Assembly: GCA_030640565.1 (NCBI GenBank)
Contig: DAOWJD010000041.1
Coordinates: forward strand, 1-14,093
From: Nanobdellota archaeon
GTDB lineage: Archaea; Nanobdellota; Nanobdellia; Pacearchaeales; GW2011-AR1
Length of the DNA: 14,093 nt
Reading direction: 5' to 3'
Below are positions 1 through 5,332 of the stretch, one piece after another. The notes below the pieces were generated by a model. The model made no database searches. It saw only the letters and a list, made by a program, of their open reading frames with translations, and was not told the DNA's origin. The stretch's first letter is position 1. Every line of letters begins with the position of its first letter. Both the position numbers and the translations under genes were made by a program.

Positions 1-993
1 CATTCTCCTTATTGCTGAATCATCCAGTGTTCTTTCTAGCCACTGGTTTTGGGCAGTATTATAAAAATTAGGAACTAGTCCTGTTAGTTTTCTTGCTAAT
101 CCACAGAGCCTTTCACACCTCATAGGATTTCTTTTGTAAGGCATTGCACTGCTGCTTATTTGGTCTATTGAAAAAGGTTCATCAACAATTTTTTGATTGG
201 ATAATAATCTAATATCTACTGCAAATTTATATAGGGAACTACCAACTCCTGCAAGAGCTTCAGCAACTTTAGTATCAAATTTTCTAGGGTATGTTTGACC
301 AGTCACAGGGAAAATACTGTCAAAACCTAATTTTTGTGAAACTAATTTATCCAAAGCTTTAACTTTTTCATAATTTCCATCAAAAAGTTTCAAATAACTT
401 GCTTGAGTTCCAGTTGTTCCTTTTGTTCCTCTTGCCTTAAACTCAAGTGATTCAATTGTGTGCAAATCTGTTAATAAATCTTGTATATAAAGTGTTGTTC
501 TTTTTCCAATTGTTATTGGTTGTCCAGGTTGATAATGAGTATAGGCTAGAGTTACTAATCCTTTATGTTTTTCTGCTATTTCTGAAAGATTAGAAATGGC
601 GTTTACTAATTTTCTTTTGACTAATTGTGTTGCTTCTTTCATCTGTATTAAGTCTGTATTACATCCTACATACTGGGAAGTTGCACCAAGATGGATAATT
701 TTTTCTGCTGTTGGACAATGTGTTCCGTACTCAAAAATATGTGCCATTACATCATGTCTAACTCGGCTTTCTTCTTCACTTACTAATTCATAATCTATTA
801 TTTTTTGTGCAACTACTAATTCATCAACCATTTTTGGTTTTATAATATTTAAACCCAATTCCATTTCTCCTTCTGCCAAAGCTGTCCAGCATTTTCTCCA
901 AGTCTGGAATTTAAAATTATCAGAAAAAATATATTGCATTTCTTTACTAGTATATCTACTAACTAATGGTTCTTGGTATTTATCTCTTAACAT
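1..993 (-). CDS. purB: Adenylosuccinate lyase (C-terminus cut by window edge)
   Basis: This enzyme cleaves SAICAR to AICAR plus fumarate and adenylosuccinate to AMP plus fumarate, in the cytoplasm. The frame is open from the ATG at 993 to base 1, giving 331 residues of an expected 450-480. Visible family motifs are RHDVMAH (79-85), ATSQYVG (104-109 region), THYQPGQ (152-158) and the flexible catalytic signature SSAMPYKRNP (281-290), whose serine acts as general base in this superfamily. The N-terminal segment (RYTSKEM, then FSDNFKFQTWRK) and GTTGTQAS follow the animal ADSL type more closely than the E. coli type, by my recollection of those sequences. It starts 6 bases after the purC stop, so it is the third gene of a purE-purC-purB operon. 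No strong Shine-Dalgarno is visible, suggesting translational coupling. Confidence 0.95.
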   Translation of the reverse strand, partial: MLRDKYQEPLVSRYTSKEMQYIFSDNFKFQTWRKCWTALAEGEMELGLNIIKPKMVDELVVAQKIIDYELVSEEESRVRHDVMAHIFEYGTHCPTAEKIIHLGATSQYVGCNTDLIQMKEATQLVKRKLVNAISNLSEIAEKHKGLVTLAYTHYQPGQPITIGKRTTLYIQDLLTDLHTIESLEFKARGTKGTTGTQASYLKLFDGNYEKVKALDKLVSQKLGFDSIFPVTGQTYPRKFDTKVAEALAGVGSSLYKFAVDIRLLSNQKIVDEPFSIDQISSSAMPYKRNPMRCERLCGLARKLTGLVPNFYNTAQNQWLERTLDDSAIRRM

Positions 994-999
994 TTTGAA

Positions 1000-2046
1000 T
1001 TAAGCTACTGGTTTTCTAAGATTTTCTAAAATTCTTTCTTCAAGTGGTTTGCTCATATCGCCTGGAACAAATTCTTCTCCAGTTATAGTTTCACAAAGTT
1101 CAATATATCTTAAAGCAGTTTCAGTAATAACGTTATCTGTCAATGTTGTTAAAGAAGCTTCTCCCTTTGTTTTATCATATCCTTGTTGCGTTAACCATTC
1201 TCTCACAAATTCTTTAGAAAGTGATTTTTGTTTTTTACCTATCTCAAATAACCCTTGATATTCTTTTGCATGCCAGAATCTTGAAGAGTCAGGTGTATGT
1301 ACTTCATCTACAAGTCTAAGCTCTCCATTTAAATCTCCAAATTCATATTTTGTATCAACTAATAAAAGTCCTTTTTCTAAAGCCATTTCTTGCCCTCTGT
1401 TAAATACCTCAATAGCTTTTCTTTCTATATCATTGTATTTTGATTCTTCTATATAGAATGGATTAGGTTCTTCTTTTTTCCCCACACCTTCAATATTTCT
1501 TAATAAAACAGGACTTATTATTTCTTTTCTTGAAACAGGCTCATCATGATGGGTTTTATTACTACCTGGCTTTGGTTTAGCCTTTGTTGTTGGGGTTATA
1601 ATTGGCTTATCAAATTTTTGATCTTCTTTTAATCCAGAAGATAGAATAATTCCATATTGCTCTCCTGCTTTTTCAGGACCCTTATCTATATAATCCCCCC
1701 ACAAACTTCCAGTAATATAACTTCTTATAATCATTTCAACATCATATAACTTGCACTCATCTACAATAACCACTTGAGGGTCTGGTCTACTAATAACATG
1801 GTAAGGAATAATATTAGAAACACCTTCTCCCTGACAACACATTATTTCAGTTAAAACCTGTCCCTTGAAGGGTATTTGTCTGCTCAATACATGATCAAAA
1901 CAAGATATCCTATCTGTTGCAATCATAGCAATCTTTCCATTTCTAGAATAATTATCCCTTACTTTCCCCCTATATAAGATTCCTAATTCTTGAGAATCCA
2001 CTTTTTCCAATGTTCTTGCATTTTGAATCATTTCTCTCTTATTCAT
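1000..2046 (-). CDS. purC: Phosphoribosylaminoimidazole-succinocarboxamide (SAICAR) synthase
   Basis: PurC joins CAIR and aspartate with ATP to make SAICAR. The protein has 348 residues. Recognisable motifs are YRGKVRD (25-31) at the nucleotide-binding loop, TDRIS (44-48), RSYITGSLW (108-116), ITPTTKA then HDEPVS (150-172), DTKYEFG (231-237) and DEVHTPDSSRFW (247-258). These match the long Ade1-type enzyme of yeast and many bacteria rather than the PurC half of vertebrate PAICS. Relative to Ade1 there is extra sequence around residues 157-168 and 183-205, rich in K, P, E and N. Its ATG overlaps the purE stop (ATGA, bases 2043-2046), the usual sign of translational coupling. The substrate comes from PurE and the product goes to PurB, both in this operon. 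Confidence 0.95.
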   Translation of the reverse strand: MNKREMIQNARTLEKVDSQELGILYRGKVRDNYSRNGKIAMIATDRISCFDHVLSRQIPFKGQVLTEIMCCQGEGVSNIIPYHVISRPDPQVVIVDECKLYDVEMIIRSYITGSLWGDYIDKGPEKAGEQYGIILSSGLKEDQKFDKPIITPTTKAKPKPGSNKTHHDEPVSRKEIISPVLLRNIEGVGKKEEPNPFYIEESKYNDIERKAIEVFNRGQEMALEKGLLLVDTKYEFGDLNGELRLVDEVHTPDSSRFWHAKEYQGLFEIGKKQKSLSKEFVREWLTQQGYDKTKGEASLTTLTDNVITETALRYIELCETITGEEFVPGDMSKPLEERILENLRKPVA

Positions 2047-2579
2047 TTTCTCTCTCTATATTTAGCTTGAATAATTTCATCTGCATATTCAAGTGATCTA
2101 AGTTTATTTGTTTTTTCTATTTCTAAAAGTTCTTTAAATCTTGGGTTAACTCCTGCATAGATTTGGGCAACAAATTTTCCAACATTTGTCGGTATGACAA
2201 TATATGCATTAGAACTTCCAGGAGGATTTCTAAGACAAGATTCATTAGGTGCATCAGGAGGACAGCTTATAACAGGTCCTAAAGCATGATAAGATAATAT
2301 TCCAGATAAACCATCTGTTCCTCCTGCAACAGCAATATAAGTAACTGATCCTCCAACTGCATTATATTCTTTAGTTATTATCCTAAGTTTTTTACTTTGT
2401 TTATGTGCAGAGCAAATTCTAACTTCATAAGGAATTTCAAAGGATTCAAGAGATTTAGCAATTTGTTCTATGTGTGATGGTTTATCCTCTCTAGGTTTAT
2501 CATCACTATCAGAACCAGCCATAATAACTGCACAGCCTTTATTGGATTGCATTACTTTTTTAAACTTTGCGTCAACCAT
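2043..2579 (-). CDS. purE: AIR carboxylase, class II PurE type
   Basis: PurE makes CAIR from AIR. Class I enzymes isomerise N5-CAIR supplied by PurK; class II enzymes use CO2 directly. This 178-residue protein has GSDSD at 22-26 for phosphate binding and SAHK at 57-60, where class II enzymes carry lysine and class I typically carry arginine (SAHR). It also has YIAVAGGTDGLSG (81-93) and PVISCPP (102-108), close to the PurE half of animal PAICS. No purK is seen in the window, which agrees with class II. The first ATG is preferred because the TATA-like box at 2597-2610 lies 18-31 bases upstream, giving a nearly leaderless message; an internal Met10 is the alternative. The region around 28-35 (KPREDKPS) is a small charged insert. 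It is the first gene of the operon. Confidence 0.92.
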   Translation of the reverse strand: MVDAKFKKVMQSNKGCAVIMAGSDSDDKPREDKPSHIEQIAKSLESFEIPYEVRICSAHKQSKKLRIITKEYNAVGGSVTYIAVAGGTDGLSGILSYHALGPVISCPPDAPNESCLRNPPGSSNAYIVIPTNVGKFVAQIYAGVNPRFKELLEIEKTNKLRSLEYADEIIQAKYRERK

Positions 2580-2596
2580 ATCTATAAATTTAGATA

Positions 2597-2610
2597 AAAT
2601 TTTTTAAAAA
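2597..2610 (-). promoter_or_regulatory. TATA-like box of the purine operon
   Basis: On the minus strand this reads TTTTTAAAAAATTT, 18-31 bases before the purE ATG, the normal archaeal distance for a leaderless or very short-leader transcript. It should drive purE, purC and purB together. Confidence 0.6.
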
Positions 2611-2616
2611 CATTTC

Positions 2617-2634
2617 TATACTATAATATACTAT
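2617..2634 (-). repeat. Tandem 8-bp direct repeat with 10-bp period upstream of the purE TATA box
   Basis: TATACTAT occurs at 2617-2624 and again at 2627-2634 (plus strand), exactly 10 bases apart, so both copies face the same side of the helix. They lie just upstream of the operon's TATA-like box, where activators or TFB contact DNA. The region is AT-rich, so chance is possible. Confidence 0.4.
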
Positions 2635-2677
2635 TTTAATTGAAAATAAGAAGAACAAAATTACAAAAGAATAAACC

Positions 2678-2685
2678 TTTAAAAG
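2678..2685 (+). promoter_or_regulatory. TATA-like box for tRNA-Val
   Basis: TTTAAAAG lies 24-31 bases before the tRNA 5' end. It faces away from the purine operon promoter, so 2580-2708 is a divergent promoter region. Confidence 0.5.
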
Positions 2686-2708
2686 TAGAGTTCTTTATTT
2701 TAGATTAA

Positions 2709-2780
2709 GGTCCTGTAGTCCAATGGCTAAGACGGCTCGTTTACACCGAGTAGACCCAGGTTCGATTCCTGGCAGGACCA
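2709..2780 (+). tRNA. tRNA-Val, anticodon TAC
   Basis: A complete cloverleaf can be drawn. Acceptor GGTCCTG (2709-2715) pairs with CAGGACC (2773-2779), with discriminator A at 2780. The D-stem is GTC/GAC (2718-2720 with 2731-2733). Anticodon stem GCTCG/CGAGT (2735-2739 with 2747-2751) encloses TTTACAC, placing TAC at positions 34-36, which reads GUA (Val). T-stem CCAGG/CCTGG encloses TTCGATT. No intron is present and the 3' CCA is not encoded. Confidence 0.95.
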
Positions 2781-2842
2781 TGTTCTAATAAACTTTTAAA
2801 AATATGATTATAATATTGAAATGCTATTCGTTGCAAAAATAA

Positions 2843-3217
2843 TCAGAAATTATTTTCTAAGGATTTTCCAAATCTTTTTGATTTTTTTAGAACGTCATCA
2901 AAAATAATTTTTTCCTTTTCTGTAGGGTCTCTTTTCATTTCTCCAGCTAATCTAACACTTGCAGCTATGCCTGTTTTAGTATAATTGGGCTTTAAATCTC
3001 CTTCACTATCAATAATGTAAACATACCTAAATCCACTTCTTCCTTGAACTTCTGTTCTGCCCCTGTTTATGTTTAGATAATATCCTGCATTTCCTGAAGT
3101 AGGAACAAATTCTCTGTATTCAGGTCTAGAGAAATATACAGTTACTCCTAAAATTCCTGCAATTAGTGTCGGCACAGCTAATTTATCTACTATTTTTTTT
3201 ATTTTGTTATATGTCAT
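2843..3217 (-). CDS. Unrecognised small membrane-anchored protein
   Basis: I do not recognise this 124-residue protein. It has a basic N-terminus (MTYNKIKKIVDK), one hydrophobic segment at about residues 13-30 (LAVPTLIAGILGVTVYF) and then a soluble part. That pattern fits a single-pass membrane protein or an uncleaved signal anchor. The next part (about 40-75) looks beta-rich with GYYLNINRGRTEVQGRSGF and YVYIIDSEGD, while 88-124 is charged and probably helical. Without a lipobox or clear cleavage site, the soluble part is probably outside the cell. It is transcribed divergently from the TrmB-family regulator across a 116-base gap that holds a perfect palindrome, so that regulator may control it; this is inference. 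A TATA-like TAATATATTA at 3241-3250 lies 24-33 bases before the ATG. Confidence 0.7.
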   Translation of the reverse strand: MTYNKIKKIVDKLAVPTLIAGILGVTVYFSRPEYREFVPTSGNAGYYLNINRGRTEVQGRSGFRYVYIIDSEGDLKPNYTKTGIAASVRLAGEMKRDPTEKEKIIFDDVLKKSKRFGKSLENNF

Positions 3218-3249
3218 TTTGATAATTTTTATTTTAATTATTAATATAT

Positions 3250-3273
3250 TAAGTAAGTGGTTTATAATACTTA
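3250..3273. repeat. Inverted repeat TAAGTA-N12-TACTTA bracketing a TATA-like sequence
   Basis: TAAGTA (3250-3255) and TACTTA (3268-3273) are inverted copies flanking TTTATAATA. They sit between the two divergent start codons, next to the palindrome at 3277-3290. This could be an operator, though short AT-rich repeats also arise by chance. Confidence 0.3.
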
Positions 3274-3276
3274 TCT

Positions 3277-3290
3277 CCCCTGTACAGGGG
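3277..3290. promoter_or_regulatory. Perfect 14-bp GC-rich palindrome, likely operator
   Basis: CCCCTGTACAGGGG is a perfect 14-bp palindrome, 10 of 14 bases G or C, in a very AT-rich gap. It lies about 15 bases upstream of the TATA box of the TrmB-family gene (TTTTTATA, 3305-3312) and 60-73 bases upstream of the divergent membrane protein gene. A dimeric winged-helix regulator would suit such a site, so autoregulation by the adjacent gene product is the simplest guess. Confidence 0.55.
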
Positions 3291-3304
3291 GCATAATAGA
3301 AAGG

Positions 3305-3312
3305 TTTTTATA
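3305..3312 (+). promoter_or_regulatory. TATA-like box of the TrmB-family gene
   Basis: TTTTTATA lies 22-29 bases before the ATG at 3334, consistent with a leaderless transcript. Confidence 0.5.
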
Positions 3313-3333
3313 GTTAAATCTTTATAATTCTCT

Positions 3334-4080
3334 ATGATGGATAATGAATTATATAATTTGTTGGATCTTGGACTCACAGAAGGAGAAGCAAAAGTTTATC
3401 TTGCCCTATCTAAATTAGGTTCTTCAACAGTAGGACCAATTGTTAAAGAATCTAGTGTAGCTTATAGTAATGTCTATGATATTCTCAATAGGTTAATTGA
3501 AAAAGGAATTGTAAGTTTTATTATAAAGAATAAAACAAAATACTTTCAAGCAGCTTCTCCAGTAAATTTATTAAATTATTTAGAAAAAAAAGAAAGAGAA
3601 TTATCTTCTCAAAAACAAACACTTAACAAAATATTACCTGAATTAGAAAAACTCCAAAAGATTAAACCACAACAAGACGCAGAAATTTTTTTAGGAAAAA
3701 AGGGATTAAGAACTGCTTATGAAAAAATGTTTGCTGGAGCTACAGAAAAAGATGAACAACTCTTCTTTTATCTACATGAAAAAGAATATGCAGAAGAATC
3801 TAATCTATTTTACAATAGCATTGTTGATTTAGTAAAAAAAGTAAAAATAAGAGGAATAGTTAATAAAAAATATAGAAAATCTTGGTTTGCTAAGAAAGCA
3901 AAACATTTGAGAATGAAATTTGTTGATTTTCCCATCCCCGGAAATATTGATATTCTAAAAGATATGGTTCTTATAGTATCTTGGAAACCCCCAATAATTG
4001 CAATTCTTATTCGCTCTAAAAATATAGCAGATAATTTAAAAGATTATTTTGAAGAAATTTGGAAACTCACAAAATCCTAA
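3334..4080 (+). CDS. TrmB-family transcriptional regulator
   Basis: This 248-residue protein has the TrmB layout: an N-terminal winged helix-turn-helix (about 5-75), a heptad-like helix (about 80-110, EKKERELSSQKQTLNKILPE) and a C-terminal effector domain (about 115-248). The wHTH carries the family pattern LGLTEGEAKVYLAL followed by SNVYDILNRLIEKGIV as recognition helix and wing start, and FQAASP after the wing. The linker to the effector domain reads DAEIFLGKKGLRTAYEKM, also typical. TrmB proteins sense sugars or other small ligands in Thermococcales; the ligand here is unknown. It may act on its own promoter and on the divergent membrane protein gene through the palindrome at 3277-3290. 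The first two codons are both ATG (3334, 3337); no Shine-Dalgarno is visible, so a leaderless start is likely. Confidence 0.9.
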   Translation: MMDNELYNLLDLGLTEGEAKVYLALSKLGSSTVGPIVKESSVAYSNVYDILNRLIEKGIVSFIIKNKTKYFQAASPVNLLNYLEKKERELSSQKQTLNKILPELEKLQKIKPQQDAEIFLGKKGLRTAYEKMFAGATEKDEQLFFYLHEKEYAEESNLFYNSIVDLVKKVKIRGIVNKKYRKSWFAKKAKHLRMKFVDFPIPGNIDILKDMVLIVSWKPPIIAILIRSKNIADNLKDYFEEIWKLTKS

Positions 4081-4169
4081 CTCTTGACCTTAATCCCCCT
4101 TCTCTTCCAAAAGCCTCCTTAAAGTAATCATTCATACTTTTTGCCTTAGTAATAAACTTTAGCAATAAA

Positions 4170-4177
4170 ATTTATAA
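4170..4177 (+). promoter_or_regulatory. TATA-like box for tRNA-Gly
   Basis: ATTTATAA lies 25-32 bases before the tRNA-Gly 5' end. The 4081-4169 stretch upstream holds no gene I can support. Confidence 0.5.
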
Positions 4178-4201
4178 GCCATTCTCATCATATAATTTTA
4201 T

Positions 4202-4273
4202 GCGTGAGTAGTATAGTGGTTAGTATACCACGTTGCCAACGTGGTGACCCGGGTTCGACTCCCGGCTCGCGCA
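4202..4273 (+). tRNA. tRNA-Gly, anticodon GCC
   Basis: Acceptor GCGTGAG (4202-4208) pairs with CTCGCGC (4266-4272, one G-T wobble), with discriminator A at 4273. Anticodon stem CCACG/CGTGG (4228-4232 with 4240-4244) encloses TTGCCAA, giving GCC and reading GGC (Gly). T-stem CCGGG/CCCGG encloses TTCGACT. No intron and no encoded CCA. Its last 14 bases plus TT recur at 5273-5288, marking it as an integration target whose 3' end was restored by the inserted DNA. Confidence 0.95.
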
Positions 4274-4275
4274 TT
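4260..4275 (+). repeat. att-like direct repeat, tRNA-proximal copy
   Basis: TCCCGGCTCGCGCATT spans the end of the T-loop, the T-stem and acceptor 3' strands, the discriminator and two further bases. An identical 16-base copy lies at 5273-5288. Duplication of a tRNA 3' end is the standard trace of tyrosine-recombinase integration into a tRNA gene. Confidence 0.8.
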
Positions 4276-4298
4276 TTTCTTTTGAGAATTCTATTATG

Positions 4299-4334
4299 TG
4301 GGCACAAATAGAAAGATTTATAAATATGTGCCCA
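4299..4334. promoter_or_regulatory. Inverted repeat TGGGCACA / TGTGCCCA enclosing the fic TATA box
   Basis: TGGGCACA (4299-4306) and TGTGCCCA (4327-4334) are perfect inverted copies 20 bases apart. Between them lies TTTATAAATA (4317-4326), the best TATA box of the Fic gene. A protein bound to both arms would block TBP/TFB access, so this resembles a repressor operator. The left arm also sits in TGTGGGCACA, itself nearly palindromic. Confidence 0.5.
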
Positions 4335-4345
4335 TATATTCTTAT

Positions 4346-5263
4346 ATGGTATATCACGAAATAAGAAAAATTAACAGAAACATTTATAATTATTTAGTTT
4401 ATAATCTTCGTAAAAATGGGAAATGGAAAAAGAAAAGTAGGTTTATTGGTAAAGGAAAAATTGAGGGGAAAAAACTCAAGAAATTAAAAAATGAATTTAG
4501 ATGGGAGATTTTAGCGGAAAAATCAAAATTTCTTTCTAAAAAACAAGTAATAGAATTAGAGAATTTTAAAAAAAAGTATAATAAAAAAATTAATTCATTG
4601 AATAAAGAGGAATTTGGGAAATTTGAAGAAGCTTTTTTTACAGAATTAACTTATAATAGTAATGCAATTGAAGGAAATTCTTTATCTTTAGAAGAAACAT
4701 CATTGGTAATCAATGAAGGAATTGTTCCAAAAGGAAAAACTTTAAGGGAAATTCATGAAGCAAAAAATCACGTAGAAGCACTTGAATTTTTGAAGAATTA
4801 CGAAGGAGATTTAAATGAGAATTTAATGTTAAAATTACATTCTCTAATTTTAAAAAATATTTCAGAAAGATTCGCAGGCACCTATAGAACATCAAATGTT
4901 AAAATTGCAGGAAGCACTTTTAAACCACCAGCAGCAGAAAAAGTTCCACAACTAGTAAAAAATCTTGTTTATTGGTATAAAAAAAACAAAAACGAAATCT
5001 ATCTATTTGAATTAGCAATTCTTTTTTCTGCAAAATTTGTTACAATTCATCCCTTTGTTGACGGGAACGGAAGAGTTTCAAGATTATTGATGAATTTTTT
5101 ATTAAAGAAAAACAACCATCCTCTAATAAATATCTACAAAAAAAACAGGCAGGATTATTTAAATGCAATAAGAAAATCAAATGATGAAGATTATTCTTTG
5201 ATAATTCCATTTATTCTTAAAAATCTAAAACAAAATTTAAAAGAGTTTGGTGTAATTGATTAG
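4346..5263 (+). CDS. Fic-domain protein (class II, predicted autoinhibited AMP transferase)
   Basis: Fic proteins usually transfer AMP from ATP to a hydroxyl of a target protein. The catalytic motif HPFVDGNGRVSR is intact (catalytic His codon at 5048-5050), and the (S/T)xxxE(G/N) inhibitory motif is present upstream as SNAIEG (codons from 4658). Having it N-terminal to the Fic core in the same chain makes this class II, so it needs no separate antitoxin. About 60 N-terminal residues are basic, lysine-rich and resemble the short strand-rich leader seen before archaeal Fic domains (NYLVYNLRKNGKWKKKSRFIGK). The frame is open from an ATG at 4298 (321 residues), but the TATA box at 4317-4326 lies inside that extension and 20-29 bases before the ATG at 4346, so I prefer 4346 (305 residues, leaderless). 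It is the sole cargo of the tRNA-Gly insert. The target protein is unknown. Confidence 0.88.
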   Translation: MVYHEIRKINRNIYNYLVYNLRKNGKWKKKSRFIGKGKIEGKKLKKLKNEFRWEILAEKSKFLSKKQVIELENFKKKYNKKINSLNKEEFGKFEEAFFTELTYNSNAIEGNSLSLEETSLVINEGIVPKGKTLREIHEAKNHVEALEFLKNYEGDLNENLMLKLHSLILKNISERFAGTYRTSNVKIAGSTFKPPAAEKVPQLVKNLVYWYKKNKNEIYLFELAILFSAKFVTIHPFVDGNGRVSRLLMNFLLKKNNHPLINIYKKNRQDYLNAIRKSNDEDYSLIIPFILKNLKQNLKEFGVID

Positions 5264-5272
5264 TCTAACAAA

Positions 5273-5288
5273 TCCCGGCTCGCGCATT
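5273..5288 (+). repeat. att-like direct repeat, distal copy (orphan tRNA-Gly 3' end)
   Basis: TCCCGGCTCGCGCATT, identical to 4260-4275, stands here without the rest of a tRNA, ten bases after the fic stop codon. It is most simply the original 3' end of the tRNA-Gly gene displaced by the insertion. Confidence 0.8.
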
Positions 5289-5302
5289 CATCTTTCAAAA
5301 GC

Positions 5303-5311
5303 TTTATAAAT
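5303..5311 (+). promoter_or_regulatory. TATA-like box of the 607-residue protein gene
   Basis: TTTATAAAT lies 22-30 bases before the ATG at 5333. It falls just outside the distal att-like repeat, so the insertion left this promoter intact. Confidence 0.55.
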
Positions 5312-5332
5312 GGGTTTTTCATTTTTTCACTG

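Larger units (their letters stand above)
4260..5288 (+). mobile_element. Putative 1-kb integrated element in tRNA-Gly carrying a single Fic gene
   Basis: The segment between the two 16-bp repeats (period 1013 bases) contains one gene, the Fic protein, with its own promoter and almost nothing else. It begins exactly at a tRNA 3' end and ends with a copy of that end, followed by ordinary chromosomal sequence with the promoter of the next gene. No integrase, replication gene or second ORF fits inside. It could be a minimal non-autonomous cassette moved by a recombinase elsewhere, or the decayed remainder of a larger element that lost its integrase. The boundaries are seen directly; the mobility history is inferred. 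Confidence 0.65.

Noticed and set aside
1049..1258. Plus-strand open frame antisense to purC
   Set aside because: It lies entirely inside a clearly identified gene on the other strand and has no recognisable product. The same holds for frames at 596-793 (antisense to purB), 10648-10857 and 12006-12335 (antisense to the TIM-barrel gene).
4067..4135. Minus-strand 22-codon frame (MNDYFKEAFGREGGLRSRVRIL) before tRNA-Gly
   Set aside because: It looks protein-like, and could be the start of a broken gene, but it is very short, overlaps the end of the TrmB-family gene and lacks an upstream signal I can defend.
4276..5272. Search for an integrase or second gene inside the tRNA-Gly insert
   Set aside because: The Fic gene fills almost the whole interval; no tyrosine recombinase motif or other frame of useful length is present on either strand.
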